Shown here piece by piece: positions 63,301 through 64,000 of a stretch of DNA of 64,000 nt. Every line of letters begins with the position of its first letter. The stretch's first letter is position 1. Where the stretch lies: assembly GCA_008694505.1 (NCBI GenBank), contig VZDJ01000056.1:9572091-9636090 (forward strand), read 5' to 3'. Position numbers and translations under genes: made by a program. This DNA is from Cyanoderma ruficeps. Lineage: Eukaryota > Chordata > Aves > Passeriformes > Timaliidae. The notes below the pieces were generated by a model. The model was not told where the DNA came from. It did not search any database and saw only the letters and a list, made by a program, of their open reading frames with translations.

Positions 63301-64000
63301 AGCTGATGACCCTTGAAAGCAGGCTTAAACTTTCAGTGGGCCACTTATTACAGACCACTTGCTTTGGATGCAAACCATATCAGGTGTGCCCCCCTTGGAC
63401 CAGAAAATCTCTTTATTAAAAAATGAAAGAGCCCTCGGTTTTCACTGGATGCTTTGAAGTAACAGCAGTTATCCCAAATAAGAGGGATTTTCAGCAACCA
63501 AAGAGTCTGTATTTAAAAAGAGATTGCTTACACTGGCATACTCCAATTTAATTAACTCAGATTTATAAGAAGAAAGTCCGTGTTAGTTGCATTTATAATA
63601 GGAAAAAAAAATAAAAAGAGTTTGTAATGAAATAGAATTTATAGAAAGGGAAACACTATTTTAAGTTAGCATATCAGAAATATGATGTTGTTGAATGCTG
63701 AAGAATTTCTTTTTTGTATTGGGAAAAACCCTTTGCGAAGTTTTTGCCAAATGCTGAATGACTCCAAAGTGACATTCACAGGAGCATTTTCCTGGAGTCC
63801 AACAGGTGCTGAGTTGGGCAGAGGTACATGGAATAACAAAGCTTTTTACTTTTATCTCTGTGGTTTGTCAAATTTTAAAATACTAAATCCTTCAACTTCT
63901 CCTCAGCCTTCACCGGTTCTATTTGTCAGGAAGAGAAATGATTTCTGTGCTGGAGAAACTCAGTGTAGCTGAGGGTCTGTCTGGAGATTTGCTTTCTCAA

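Larger units (their letters stand above)
45897..64000. other. 18 kb of non-coding intron/upstream sequence
   Basis: No exon on either strand could be supported, including none matching RING or first-half PDZ sequence on the minus strand. Contains a CTCF-like motif (52.79 kb), a possible CR1 remnant (59.39 kb), an 11-bp minisatellite (60.35 kb), a 16-T run (49892..49907) and a paired T9/A13 (58822..58850). GC-richer patches at 50.1-50.9, 51.5-51.8 and 60.2-60.9 kb carry long open frames but no domain and no CpG island. Confidence 0.6.

Noticed and set aside
14150..64000. Search for upstream PDZRN3 exons (RING; first half of PDZ1 with the GLGF loop)
   Set aside because: No minus-strand stretch encoding these was found by eye. 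They probably lie to the right of the window; a translated search with a chicken PDZRN3 protein would settle it.

Overview
The window looks like bird nuclear DNA and is almost entirely non-coding. The avian assignment rests on several pieces of CR1 LINE 3' ends, recognisable in both orientations, and one solo retroviral LTR that reminds me of songbird ERVL-type LTRs (from memory, not searched). Overall composition is AT-rich intron-like sequence with sparse CpG.

Only one gene can be supported, on the minus strand. At the left edge (1..61) is the beginning of an exon encoding the second half of a PDZ domain, preceded by a very good splice acceptor. At 13845..13913 is a short first coding exon starting MGCSLC and ending EEQYKLLYEVCQ, followed by a perfect GTAAAG donor. 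The two exons join in phase 0. Together they match the N-terminus of the short, RING-less isoform of the PDZRN (LNX3/LNX4, SEMCAP3) family, best PDZRN3 from remembered protein sequence; PDZRN4 is the alternative. The exon at 13.9 kb lies in a small CpG island with a TATA box at 14126..14132, so an internal promoter is inferred.

Layout: 1..61 PDZ exon; 62..13844 intron of the short form, with one CR1 fragment at 10.4 kb; 13845..~14100 first exon and 5' UTR, with one upstream ORF; 14126..14300 promoter and AT-rich upstream sequence; 14.3..64 kb upstream sequence, which would be intron of the long RING-containing isoform if that isoform exists here. I searched this stretch for exons encoding the first half of the PDZ domain or the RING and saw none. 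It holds CR1 copies (15.5, 21.9 and 45.5 kb), a 491-bp solo LTR (44.8-45.3 kb), simple repeats, a poly-A tract beside the only N, two CTCF-like motifs in convergent orientation (38.2 and 52.8 kb), and several AT-rich blocks that look like candidate conserved enhancers but need alignment to prove.

Biologically, the window shows an isoform switch. The promoter at 14.1 kb would replace the RING and the first half of PDZ1 with a 23-residue head carrying a myristoylation/palmitoylation signature. No unknown multi-gene system is visible; none of the long open frames in the intron has a recognisable domain.
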